Shown: positions 1-6,099, counted from the first letter of the stretch. The stretch is 6,584 nucleotides of DNA from Candidatus Brocadiia bacterium (GCA_016782825.1 JADHXT010000206.1:1-6584); one strand, 5' to 3'. Numbers and translations: made by a program. The notes: generated by a model not told the origin, from the letters alone.

Positions 1-363
1 CAGCGTCTCGACGGCCACCTGCCGTTCGGCGGCCAGGCGCGTGAGGGGCCGCAGGACGGCGTTGTGCTCCAGGGGCGAGACGGCCACGCGGTCGCCGGGG
101 CGCAGGAAGCCCTTGAGCACCAGATTGATGCCCTCGGTGGCGCCGCGGGCGAACACGAGGTCGGCCGGGTCGGGCACGCCGAGCAGCGCGGCCAGCCGGG
201 AGCGCGCGTCGAACATCATCCGCGCGGCCCGCAGCGCGCCCAGGTGCGCGCTTCGGCCGGCGTTGGTCGCCAGCTCGTCGAAGCAGTTGGCCATTCGGGC
301 CGCCACCTGGGGGGGCTTGGGCCACGATGTGGCGGCGTGGTCGAGGTAGATGACCGAAGGCAT
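1..363 (-). CDS. Cysteine desulfurase-like class V aminotransferase, N-terminal part (cut by window edge)
   Basis: The 121 visible residues are the start of a fold-type I PLP enzyme of the class V aminotransferase / cysteine desulfurase group, which takes sulfur (or selenium) from cysteine (or selenocysteine) as an enzyme-bound persulfide. The start is diagnostic: IYLDHAATSWPKPPQV (residues 5-20), then NAGRSAH (34-40), the FARGATEGINLVLKG segment (71-85) that helps bind the cofactor phosphate, and LEHNAVLRPL (98-107), whose His100 is the expected residue stacking on the PLP ring. The pattern resembles the 'cysteine desulfurase family protein' subgroup (TIGR01977-like) more than classical IscS or SufS. 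The PLP lysine and catalytic cysteine lie beyond the edge, so activity cannot be judged. The ATG at 361-363 places the YLDHAAT motif at the usual distance from the N-terminus. No strong Shine-Dalgarno is visible. It is divergent from the prepilin gene and has its own promoter. Substrate and partner are unknown. Confidence 0.9.
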   Translation of the reverse strand, partial: MPSVIYLDHAATSWPKPPQVAARMANCFDELATNAGRSAHLGALRAARMMFDARSRLAALLGVPDPADLVFARGATEGINLVLKGFLRPGDRVAVSPLEHNAVLRPLTRLAAERQVAVETL

Positions 364-409
364 GGCGCGGGCGGCCTCAACACGAAGGGCGGGGCGGTCT
401 CCTGCCGCC

Positions 410-438
410 AGTATGCGCGCGCGCGGCGTACCTGTCAA
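410..438 (-). promoter_or_regulatory. Predicted sigma-70-like promoter for the desulfurase-like gene
   Basis: Read on the minus strand, a perfect -35 box TTGACA (438-433) is followed after exactly 17 nt by CATACT (415-410), which matches 4 of 6 positions of the -10 consensus. Transcription would start near 404, giving a leader of about 40 nt before the ATG at 363. The spacer contains an alternating GC run (415-425). Prediction from sequence only. Confidence 0.55.
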
Positions 439-461
439 GCCCCCGGCGGCCACGGCGGCGA

Positions 462-490
462 TTGACACGGCGTGCCTGCGGCGCTACGAT
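462..490 (+). promoter_or_regulatory. Predicted sigma-70-like promoter for prepilin gene 1
   Basis: A perfect -35 box TTGACA (462-467) is followed by a 17-nt spacer and TACGAT (485-490), which matches 4 of 6 positions of the -10 consensus. The start of transcription would be near 497, leaving a leader of about 23 nt before the ATG at 520. The two divergent -35 boxes (433-438 and 462-467) form an inverted pair 23 nt apart. The placement rules out the upstream GTG at 472 as a start, because that codon would lie inside the promoter. Confidence 0.6.
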
Positions 491-509
491 GCCCTTGCCC
501 CCCGGAACT

Positions 510-514
510 GGAGG
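510..514 (+). promoter_or_regulatory. Shine-Dalgarno that decides the prepilin 1 start
   Basis: GGAGG is followed by a 5-nt spacer (TTTGC) and the ATG at 520. This is the only strong ribosome-binding site near the 5' end of the frame and selects ATG 520 over the in-frame GTG at 472. Confidence 0.8.
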
Positions 515-519
515 TTTGC

Positions 520-1314
520 ATGCGCTCTCGTGGCGACGGGAATCGGTGCCGGGGTCCGCTGTGGCGGCATCGCCTCAGCGGCTTCACCCTCGTGGAACTC
601 CTGGTGGTGGTGGCGGTCATCACCATTCTGGCGGCCATCCTCACCCCTATGGCCATGCGGGCCATGCAGTCGGCCAAGGATGCTGAGTGCAAGAGCAACC
701 TCGGCCAGATCCTCGCCGCCGAGATCATGTATGCCAACCACTACGAGGGCTTCCTCACCCCCACCGGCTCCAGCGGCACGCCGAACCCCGCCAAGCAGGT
801 CTACCGCTTCCCAAACTGGTACATCAACCTGGCGGACCACATGAACACCGACCGCGAGGTGTTCCGCTGCCCCGCCAAGCGCCGCACCGTGGTGGGCTAT
901 GGCATCAACCACATCTGGTGCGACGGCCCCGACCAGATTTACGGCGAGGGCGCGGCGATGAACAACACCTCGAAACTGCTCTCTAGCGCCCGCAACCCCG
1001 CCGGCACCCTCCTCGTGTGCGACAGCGGCAAGGTGACCAACGTGGACCAGGAAAACGAAGTGTATCCCCCGCCCGAGGAGTGGCTGGAGAACGACTCCAA
1101 CGGCGTGAGCGTCTTCTTCCCCTTCGACAACGTCTACGGCATCGAGGACGGCGCCTACACCTACTTCTTCACGGCCATGAAGTGGCCCGTGCCGCGGCAT
1201 CCCGGCGGCCACACCAACGTGGGCTTCCTCGACCGTCACGTGGACGGCATCCCCGTGCGCGACATCATCGATGATCTGTGGCGGGAGCCGGGCTGCATCT
1301 ACGACAACTGGTGA
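520..1314 (+). CDS. Prepilin-type (type IV pilin-like) protein with H-X9-DG-like C-terminus
   Basis: A 264-residue secreted pilin-like protein, expected to be cleaved and N-methylated by a prepilin peptidase and then held in the inner membrane or built into a pseudopilus. The class III signal is clear: a basic leader ends in RLSG (18-21) and cleavage before Phe22 leaves mature FTLVE with Glu5 (Glu26), followed by a hydrophobic helix to about residue 41. Next comes the ECKSNLGQI segment (56-64), typical of the large prepilin families of Planctomycetes and Lentisphaerae, then a globular part with an FRCPA motif (115-119). Near the end RHPGGHTNVGFLDRHVDG (226-243) resembles the 'prepilin-type processing-associated H-X9-DG' region, but has ten residues between His227 and Asp238 and Arg in place of Gly. 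Five cysteines lie in the mature part (57, 117, 134, 167, 259). An in-frame GTG at 472 gives a longer frame, rejected on promoter and ribosome-site grounds. The gene has its own promoter and converges on the ankyrin gene. Ligand or cargo is unknown. Confidence 0.87.
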   Translation: MRSRGDGNRCRGPLWRHRLSGFTLVELLVVVAVITILAAILTPMAMRAMQSAKDAECKSNLGQILAAEIMYANHYEGFLTPTGSSGTPNPAKQVYRFPNWYINLADHMNTDREVFRCPAKRRTVVGYGINHIWCDGPDQIYGEGAAMNNTSKLLSSARNPAGTLLVCDSGKVTNVDQENEVYPPPEEWLENDSNGVSVFFPFDNVYGIEDGAYTYFFTAMKWPVPRHPGGHTNVGFLDRHVDGIPVRDIIDDLWREPGCIYDNW

Positions 1315-1338
1315 TGCGGCGGGCGGAAGGCGCGGGGC

Positions 1339-1836
1339 CTACTTCGGGCGGTGTTCCCTCAGCAACTGGATGATCTGGTTGTGGTCGTCGTGCTTGCGCC
1401 ACTTGGCGAGCAGCAGGGCCAGCTCGAGCGGCGTGTGGCCGGGCTTGTTGGTGGCCGTCAGGTCGGCGCCGCGGCGGACGAGGATCCGGGCCATCTCGTT
1501 GATGCCCCGGTAGATAGCGGTGTGGAGCGGCGTGTCGCCGTTGCGGGTGGCCTTGGCGTTGACGTCGGCGCCGTGGTCGAGGAGGAAGTTCACCAGCTTG
1601 GGGTCGCCGCTGAAGACGGCGAAGTAGAGGGCGGTCTCCTTCGAGTCGGGCAGTTGGGCGTTCACGTTGGCGCCGGCCTTGAGAGCCTGCGTGGCGGCAG
1701 GCAGGTCGCCCCGTTCGATGGCGCGGATGAATTGCACGTCGGGCGTGTCGGGCGGGTCTTGCGGCGTGTCGCTTCCGCCGCATCCGGCGAGGAGCACCAG
1801 TGTGGCGATGGCCGCGCGGAGGGTCGGATTCGTCAT
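1339..1836 (-). CDS. Small ankyrin-repeat lipoprotein
   Basis: A 165-residue predicted lipoprotein. Residues 1-18 form a short basic, then hydrophobic signal ending in the lipobox LAGC with Cys19 as the lipidated residue. The next residues are Gly-Gly-Ser, not Asp, so outer-membrane sorting is possible. A Pro/Asp-rich linker (22-33) leads to about four ankyrin repeats: 34-60 (ends AGANVNA), 67-94 (ends HGADVNA), 101-128 (starts DTPLHTA, ends RGADLTA) and a last, longer one with an insertion at 134-162. Ankyrin repeats bind partner proteins; none has a catalytic role here. The frame is open further upstream, but the ATG at 1836 is chosen because it starts exactly at the signal peptide and has GAGGAG (1852-1847) 10 nt before it. 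That ribosome site lies in the last codons of the upstream Aas-like gene, whose stop codon is only 7 nt away, so translation is likely coupled. It is the last gene of the block. The periplasmic partner is unknown. Confidence 0.85.
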   Translation of the reverse strand: MTNPTLRAAIATLVLLAGCGGSDTPQDPPDTPDVQFIRAIERGDLPAATQALKAGANVNAQLPDSKETALYFAVFSGDPKLVNFLLDHGADVNAKATRNGDTPLHTAIYRGINEMARILVRRGADLTATNKPGHTPLELALLLAKWRKHDDHNQIIQLLREHRPK

Positions 1837-1843
1837 GATGTCA

Positions 1844-4480
1844 TCACTCCTCTTCGTCGGCAAGCTGTGCTCTGAGAGAGCGGTGGTCGGTCTTGCCCGA
1901 GCCCAGGAGCGGTATTTCGTCCACGTGGAGCACACGGCGGATGTTGTGGAGAGGCGAGAGGCCGGCGTCGCGGAGCGTGCGGTTCACTTCCTGGCGGTCG
2001 AGGGGCAGGGTGGTGCAGAGGATGATCTCGGGGCGGTCTTCGTCGTGGGTGGCCACGATGGCGAGCGTGCGGGTGTCGCTGGCTTCGTCCTCGTAGATGC
2101 TGGCCAGCACGTCCTCGATGGCCGGCAGCGAGATCATCTCGCCGCCGAGCTTGACGAAGCGCTTGAGGCGCCCGCGGAAGGTGAGCACGCCGTTGGCGTC
2201 CTCGCTCACCAGGTCGCCCGTGCTGTACCAGGGCTTGCCCTCGAGCTCCACGAAGGGCGATCTGCCGTCGTAGTTCAGGTAGCCGGCGAACACGTTGGGC
2301 CCGCGCACCAGCAGTAGGCCGGCGGCGCCGTCGGGCACGCGCTGGCCGGTGTCGGGGTGCACGATGGCGTGGTCCATCGAGGGCAGCACCCTGCCGATGG
2401 TGCCGGGCATGGGTGCGGCCAGGTCGTTCACGCTCACGACGGGCGAGCATTCGGTCACGCCGTAGCCTTCGAGCGCCACGGCCTGCGGGCAGCGCTCGGC
2501 GAGGGCGGCATACACGCGGTCAGAGCACTTCTCGGCGCCGGTGACGAAGAGGCGCACGGTGGCCAGTTGCTCGTTCGTGGACGAGCGCACGATGCCGTTC
2601 AGGAACGTGGGGGTGCCGATGATGACGGTGGTGCGGTAGGCCTCGGCCAGGCGGGCGAGCGTGGCGCCCTGGGTGGGGTTGGGGTGGTACACGGTGCGGA
2701 GCCCCATGCACGCGGCCGTGAGCACGCCCACGGTGATGCCGAAGGAGTGGAAGGGCGGCAGGAACCCGAGCAGGCGGTCGTTCTCGGTGAAGTCGGCGAT
2801 GCGGAGCACGTCGCGCAGGTTGGCCAGCAGGTTGGCGTGGGTGAGTGGCACGGCCTTGGGCAGGGCCTCGGAGCCGCTGGTGAACAGGATCACCGCGGTG
2901 TCGGGCACGGCGGCGCGGCGCAGCGACGCCCACGAGAGCCGGCTCCTGAGCCACGCGGCCAGTTTCTGGGGCAGTGAGATTCTCTCGCCGAGATGCTCGA
3001 GGTACACGAAGCGATCCGCCGCCGAGCCGAAGCCTTTGCCCTGCGCCTCCAGCCGCGTGACGAGCAGCTTGGCGGTGAGCACGTGGCGCACGTCCACGAG
3101 GTCGAGGGAGTGGCTCATGTGGCGGGGGCCGACGGTCCAGTTGACCATGACCGGCGTCTTGCCGGCGAAGAGCGTGGCCAGGTAGAGCACGTCGGCGGCC
3201 ACGCTGGCGGGGAGCATGATGCCCACGCGGTCGCCATCGAGCTTCTCGATGTGGGGCTTGAGCGCGAGGATGGACGTCACGAGGTCGCGGAAGGTTCGGG
3301 CGCCGCGCGACGGGTCGGCCACCACCACCCTGCCGGGCGAGCGGCGGGCCTGCTCGAGGAAGGCCGCGGTCACCGTGTCGGCCTGTGGCAGTTCGAGGGG
3401 GCGGTTCGAGGGGTCGTGGGCAAACCACGTGGTGGGGATGGGTTTCAGCTCGCCGGGGCCGGACGACACGGCCTCGCCGCAGGCGGCCAGCAGCGCATCG
3501 CCCACGGTGCGGAGCGCGTCGGCATCGCCTTGCGGGAAGCCAAACTCCTGCTCGAGCCACACCAGCAGCTCGGTGCGGGCCAGGCTGTCGAGGCCCAGGT
3601 CGTGGGCGAGCCGCTGGTCGTCGCGGATCGCGTTGCGCCCCGTCAGGTCCCGAAGTTCGCTGAGCACGATCTCGCGGGTGGCGGCAGGCACGTTGTCCAC
3701 GCTGCCGCTCATCTCGGGGCGCTTCGGCTCGGGCCGCCGCTGCGTGCCGCCGCGCTCCCAGAGGGTGTAGGGCACGTAGGTGTTGTAGGGCGCGTCGCGG
3801 TTGTAGAAGGCCTCGAGGTGCTCGTTGATCTCGTCGCGCGAGCCGGCGCGCGGCAGGTCGGCCGGCTCGACGAGCTCGAGGCTCACCTGGCGCCGTGGCG
3901 CGAAGAACAGGCCGCTGAGCAGCAGGGCCTTGACGGCTTTCTTGACGACGCTGCCGAGTTGCGGCTCGCACCCGCTGGCGCGGCTGAACGCGCTGCCCCA
4001 CAGGCCCCGCTGGCGCACGAGCACCACCCGCACCTCGGGCAGGGCCTGGAGGATCGCGTGCACGGCGCTGTTGCCGCGCAGGTCTTCCAGCCGCTGGTGG
4101 TAGGCGTGGCCCGAGGGATAGAGCACCAGGTTCTCGCCGTGTCGGAGGCCCTCGATGCAGTCGGCGAGCACCTGCTCGACGGCCTCGCGGGCCTGCGCCC
4201 CGTGTGTGACCACCGAGGGGATGGGGCGCGCGCCCACGCGCCGCGCCGCCCAGCGGACCCCCGGGCGGTCGACCTGGTCCTGGTCGGCCAGCGGGCGGGG
4301 AGCGAAGTGTTTGTGGAGCGTCGTGACCACCACGATGGGGTCGATCAGCGCGGGGTGGTTGGGCAGGAACAGGATGCCTCGGGTGCCGCGCGCGGCCACC
4401 GCGTCCATGCCCTTCACGCGGATACGGTAGCGGAGCCACAGCAGGCACTTGACGGCGATTCGGAGCAGGAAGTTGATCAC
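1844..4480 (-). CDS. Fused lysophospholipid acyltransferase - ACP - acyl-ACP synthetase (Aas-like)
   Basis: An 878-residue three-part enzyme. Residues 1-225 are a PlsC/LPLAT acyltransferase: hydrophobic N-terminus, NHPALID (41-47, catalytic His42-X4-Asp47) and YPSGH (121-125) at the acceptor-binding position. Residues 265-335 are an acyl carrier domain with HDLGLDSL (293-300); Ser299 would carry phosphopantetheine. Residues 366-878 are an AMP-forming ligase: TSGSEALPKAV (534-544), FLPPFHSFG (573-581), EGYGVTECSP (671-680), STGDLV (753-758), GRLKRFVKLGGE (770-781) and PLLGSGK (857-863, catalytic Lys863). The ligase follows E. coli Aas at nearly every motif. Aas reacylates lysophosphatidylethanolamine at the inner membrane using an ACP subunit; here the ACP is part of the chain. 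Inferred role: activate a fatty acid, load its own ACP and acylate a lysolipid or glycerol-phosphate acceptor. The GTG start has AGGGA 5 nt upstream (4490-4486). It lies 27 nt after the MFS gene and 7 nt before the lipoprotein gene. Acceptor identity is unproven. Confidence 0.93.
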   Translation of the reverse strand: MINFLLRIAVKCLLWLRYRIRVKGMDAVAARGTRGILFLPNHPALIDPIVVVTTLHKHFAPRPLADQDQVDRPGVRWAARRVGARPIPSVVTHGAQAREAVEQVLADCIEGLRHGENLVLYPSGHAYHQRLEDLRGNSAVHAILQALPEVRVVLVRQRGLWGSAFSRASGCEPQLGSVVKKAVKALLLSGLFFAPRRQVSLELVEPADLPRAGSRDEINEHLEAFYNRDAPYNTYVPYTLWERGGTQRRPEPKRPEMSGSVDNVPAATREIVLSELRDLTGRNAIRDDQRLAHDLGLDSLARTELLVWLEQEFGFPQGDADALRTVGDALLAACGEAVSSGPGELKPIPTTWFAHDPSNRPLELPQADTVTAAFLEQARRSPGRVVVADPSRGARTFRDLVTSILALKPHIEKLDGDRVGIMLPASVAADVLYLATLFAGKTPVMVNWTVGPRHMSHSLDLVDVRHVLTAKLLVTRLEAQGKGFGSAADRFVYLEHLGERISLPQKLAAWLRSRLSWASLRRAAVPDTAVILFTSGSEALPKAVPLTHANLLANLRDVLRIADFTENDRLLGFLPPFHSFGITVGVLTAACMGLRTVYHPNPTQGATLARLAEAYRTTVIIGTPTFLNGIVRSSTNEQLATVRLFVTGAEKCSDRVYAALAERCPQAVALEGYGVTECSPVVSVNDLAAPMPGTIGRVLPSMDHAIVHPDTGQRVPDGAAGLLLVRGPNVFAGYLNYDGRSPFVELEGKPWYSTGDLVSEDANGVLTFRGRLKRFVKLGGEMISLPAIEDVLASIYEDEASDTRTLAIVATHDEDRPEIILCTTLPLDRQEVNRTLRDAGLSPLHNIRRVLHVDEIPLLGSGKTDHRSLRAQLADEEE

Positions 4481-4485
4481 GCGAG

Positions 4486-4490
4486 TCCCT
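4486..4490 (-). promoter_or_regulatory. Ribosome-binding site supporting the GTG start of the Aas-like gene
   Basis: On the minus strand AGGGA is followed by 5 nt and then GTG at 4480. No in-frame ATG lies between the MFS stop (4510-4508) and this GTG, and the nearby ATGAAGGGACTCGCGTGA is a five-codon dead end. The GTG also gives the hydrophobic N-terminus expected of the acyltransferase domain. Confidence 0.6.
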
Positions 4491-4507
4491 TCATCGGGTG
4501 GCTGCCA

Positions 4508-5863
4508 TCATACCGAGCCGCCTGCGTTCCGTCCAGAGTCACTTGTGTCGGCGGCGCTCAGGGTGGGGGTGAGGGTGCCGAGGAGCGCCACGCCCACGCC
4601 CACGATGCCCACCACCCACAGCGCCGGCTGCTCGGGCGTGGCCGCCAGGTGGTCGACGAGAAACCCCACGGCCGGCGCCAGCACCATGGCCACGAGCGCC
4701 TGCCCCTGCGACTCGATGGAGAGCAGGGTGGCGCCCATCCGGGCGTCGGTCTCGTTGTCGATCCGCGTGATGGTGATGGGGCGCCAGAAGTTGAACAGCA
4801 CGCTCAGCACCACCAGTGCCACCGCGGCGAGCCAGAAGAGCTGGCAGCCGAGCGCGATGGCCACGGGGATGTAGGCCAGGAGCGTGCACAGCCACAAGGC
4901 CCGCGCCGCGCGCTGCTCGCCGCCGAAACGCCGCGCCACGGCGGCCGACTTGAGCGACCCGAACACGGAGACCAGCGCGAGAACCAGATACACCGCTCCC
5001 GCCACCACCGTGGTGCGGTCGGCCTCGCAGAGCAACGCGGCCAGGGGAAGCGCCATCGCCATCTGCCGCGCCACGGGCTGCATGTAGCTGCTGGCCACCT
5101 TGTGCATGCCCTGGTAGCTCATCGACTCGGCGAAGACCCGCCGCAGCCGCCGGTGGCCAAACACCTGCCGGAACGCGGCGGCGAGCTGCCCCCACATGTT
5201 GCGCAGCGTGGGCGCGTGCTCGGGCCGCCCGTCGAGCTCGTGCGGATAGCCCAGGAAGTTCACGATGCCCAGCGCGTAGGGCACGATGCAGAAGAAGAAC
5301 ACCAGCCCATACTGGGGTTGGCTGCCGCGGCGCAGGAGGAGCAGCAGCGCGGTGGCGATCACCACGGCCACGGCCGAGCCGGCCTTCGCCCACGAGCGGG
5401 TGAGGCCGTAGGTCTGCGTCTTCTCGGCCTCCCGGCCCTCCAGCCGCAGCCAGTCCAGGATCATCGCCTTGTGGGTGCCGGTGCGGAACGCCTCGCCGAT
5501 GGCGAAGAGCACCATGGCCGCAAACAACGGCCACACCTGCACCACCTGTCCGAGCGTTCCGTCCGACGCAGCGGCTGCGTCGAGCGGCGCCCCCAGCGAC
5601 AGATACGTGCCGAAGACCACGAACGACACGATGTAGGCCAGGAACGAGAAAACCATCGAGCGCCGCCGGCCCGACAGATCGGCCACCACGCCCGTCGGCA
5701 CCTCCAGCACGTTCACCGCCAGCTCGCGGAACCCCACGAGCAGCCCGATGGTGAAAAACGTCAGCCCCTTGTCGCGAAAGGCCAGGATGATGAACGGCGC
5801 GTAGTACTGCTGGTTCTTCAGGAAACCATACAGCGAGAACCGGCGGAGCATCGACACGGGCAT
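4508..5863 (-). CDS. MFS transporter (12-helix type), substrate unknown
   Basis: A 451-residue integral membrane protein of the major facilitator superfamily, expected in the inner membrane. The N-terminal half has the signature loop between helices 2 and 3, EVPTGVVADLSGRRRSM (54-70), with Gly58, Asp62, Gly65 and Arg66-Arg67 of motif A. Hydrophobic stretches fall at about 22-40, 40-58, 71-90, 108-125, 160-177, 186-204, 285-302, 320-338, 342-360, 385-405 and 414-432. A charged central loop (206-245) separates the halves. RPITITRIDNETDARMGA (361-378) is a cytoplasmic loop of the second half. Length is normal for MFS. The start at 5863 has no strong ribosome site; Met5 (5851) is an alternative. 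It is the first gene of the block with the Aas-like gene, an arrangement that recalls lplT-aas, but the sequence does not resemble LplT; the N-terminal EVPTG type is shared with many drug-efflux-like or uncharacterised carriers. A lysolipid or fatty-acid substrate is a guess from context. Confidence 0.9.
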   Translation of the reverse strand: MPVSMLRRFSLYGFLKNQQYYAPFIILAFRDKGLTFFTIGLLVGFRELAVNVLEVPTGVVADLSGRRRSMVFSFLAYIVSFVVFGTYLSLGAPLDAAAASDGTLGQVVQVWPLFAAMVLFAIGEAFRTGTHKAMILDWLRLEGREAEKTQTYGLTRSWAKAGSAVAVVIATALLLLLRRGSQPQYGLVFFFCIVPYALGIVNFLGYPHELDGRPEHAPTLRNMWGQLAAAFRQVFGHRRLRRVFAESMSYQGMHKVASSYMQPVARQMAMALPLAALLCEADRTTVVAGAVYLVLALVSVFGSLKSAAVARRFGGEQRAARALWLCTLLAYIPVAIALGCQLFWLAAVALVVLSVLFNFWRPITITRIDNETDARMGATLLSIESQGQALVAMVLAPAVGFLVDHLAATPEQPALWVVGIVGVGVALLGTLTPTLSAADTSDSGRNAGGSV

Positions 5864-5905
5864 GGCAATCTCGAACCACGGGAGACGAGGGAGCAGCCGC
5901 TGGAG

Positions 5906-5933
5906 ATTCTAGCACGTGCACGCAGAGTGTCAA
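5906..5933 (-). promoter_or_regulatory. Predicted sigma-70-like promoter of the MFS - Aas-like - lipoprotein operon
   Basis: On the minus strand a perfect -35 box TTGACA (5933-5928) is followed by a 16-nt spacer and TAGAAT (5911-5906), a 5 of 6 match to the -10 consensus. Transcription would begin near 5899, about 36 nt before the MFS ATG. The spacer contains the perfect 8-bp palindrome GCACGTGC (5912-5919), which touches the -10 box and could be an operator. Confidence 0.65.
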
Positions 5934-6040
5934 CCCACTTGGGCATACTCGCGGTGTCGGCGGGGCGGTCGTGGCGGGCGACGCATCGGCGCCGGCCCCG
6001 TGCCTCTGCCTTCCCGTGCGCGGGCCTCCCACACAATTCC

Positions 6041-6068
6041 TTACATTTCGATTACATGCGGCTGACAA
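6041..6068 (+). repeat. 11-bp-phased direct repeats TTACAT / TTACAT / TGACAA
   Basis: Two identical hexamers, TTACAT, lie at 6041-6046 and 6052-6057, exactly 11 bp apart. A weaker third copy, TGACAA, follows at 6063-6068 in the same phase and abuts the -35 box. Tandem half-sites one helical turn apart are the layout used by OmpR/PhoB-family response regulators, and the sequence loosely resembles Pho boxes. The repeats are seen; binding by such a regulator is inferred. Confidence 0.4.
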
Positions 6069-6070
6069 CG

Positions 6071-6099
6071 TTGATCTCCGCCCCGGATACCCTTATACT
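6071..6099 (+). promoter_or_regulatory. Predicted sigma-70-like promoter for pseudopilin gene 2
   Basis: TTGATC (6071-6076, 4 of 6 to the -35 consensus) is followed by a 17-nt spacer and TATACT (6094-6099, 5 of 6 to the -10 consensus). Transcription would start near 6106, giving a leader of about 39 nt. The imperfect -35 box, directly preceded by phased repeats, fits an activator-dependent promoter. Confidence 0.55.

Noticed and set aside
415..425. Alternating GC run as a functional repeat or Z-DNA element
   Set aside because: It is only about 11 bp long in GC-rich DNA and sits in a promoter spacer; chance is a sufficient explanation.
472..519. GTG at 472 as the start of prepilin 1
   Set aside because: It lies between the -35 and -10 boxes of the predicted promoter and has no Shine-Dalgarno; ATG 520 has GGAGG at 5 nt.
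484..1239. A 251-codon minus-strand frame antisense to prepilin 1
   Set aside because: It has His/Gly/Val-rich shadow composition, no ribosome site and no family features, while the plus strand encodes a clear prepilin.
1315..1338. Possible bidirectional terminator between the convergent prepilin 1 and ankyrin genes
   Set aside because: The 24-nt gap is GC-rich but no convincing stem-loop or T-run could be drawn on either strand.
1837..1935. Upstream extension of the ankyrin lipoprotein by 33 residues
   Set aside because: The extension would overlap the Aas-like gene and put a charged stretch before the signal peptide; ATG 1836 starts exactly at the lipoprotein signal.
2520..4448. A 642-codon minus-strand frame inside the Aas-like gene
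   Set aside because: It is the shifted frame of the same gene, its product is Arg/Pro/Gly-rich and low in complexity, and the overlapping frame has full motif support.
4508..5863. Naming the MFS gene lplT because of its position before the Aas-like gene
   Set aside because: The sequence lacks recognisable LplT features and has a different N-terminal signature; the context is suggestive but not enough for the name.
4539..6068. A 509-codon minus-strand frame overlapping the MFS gene and its promoter region
   Set aside because: The product is Arg/Ala/Gly-rich without membrane segments, whereas the other frame gives a proper MFS protein.
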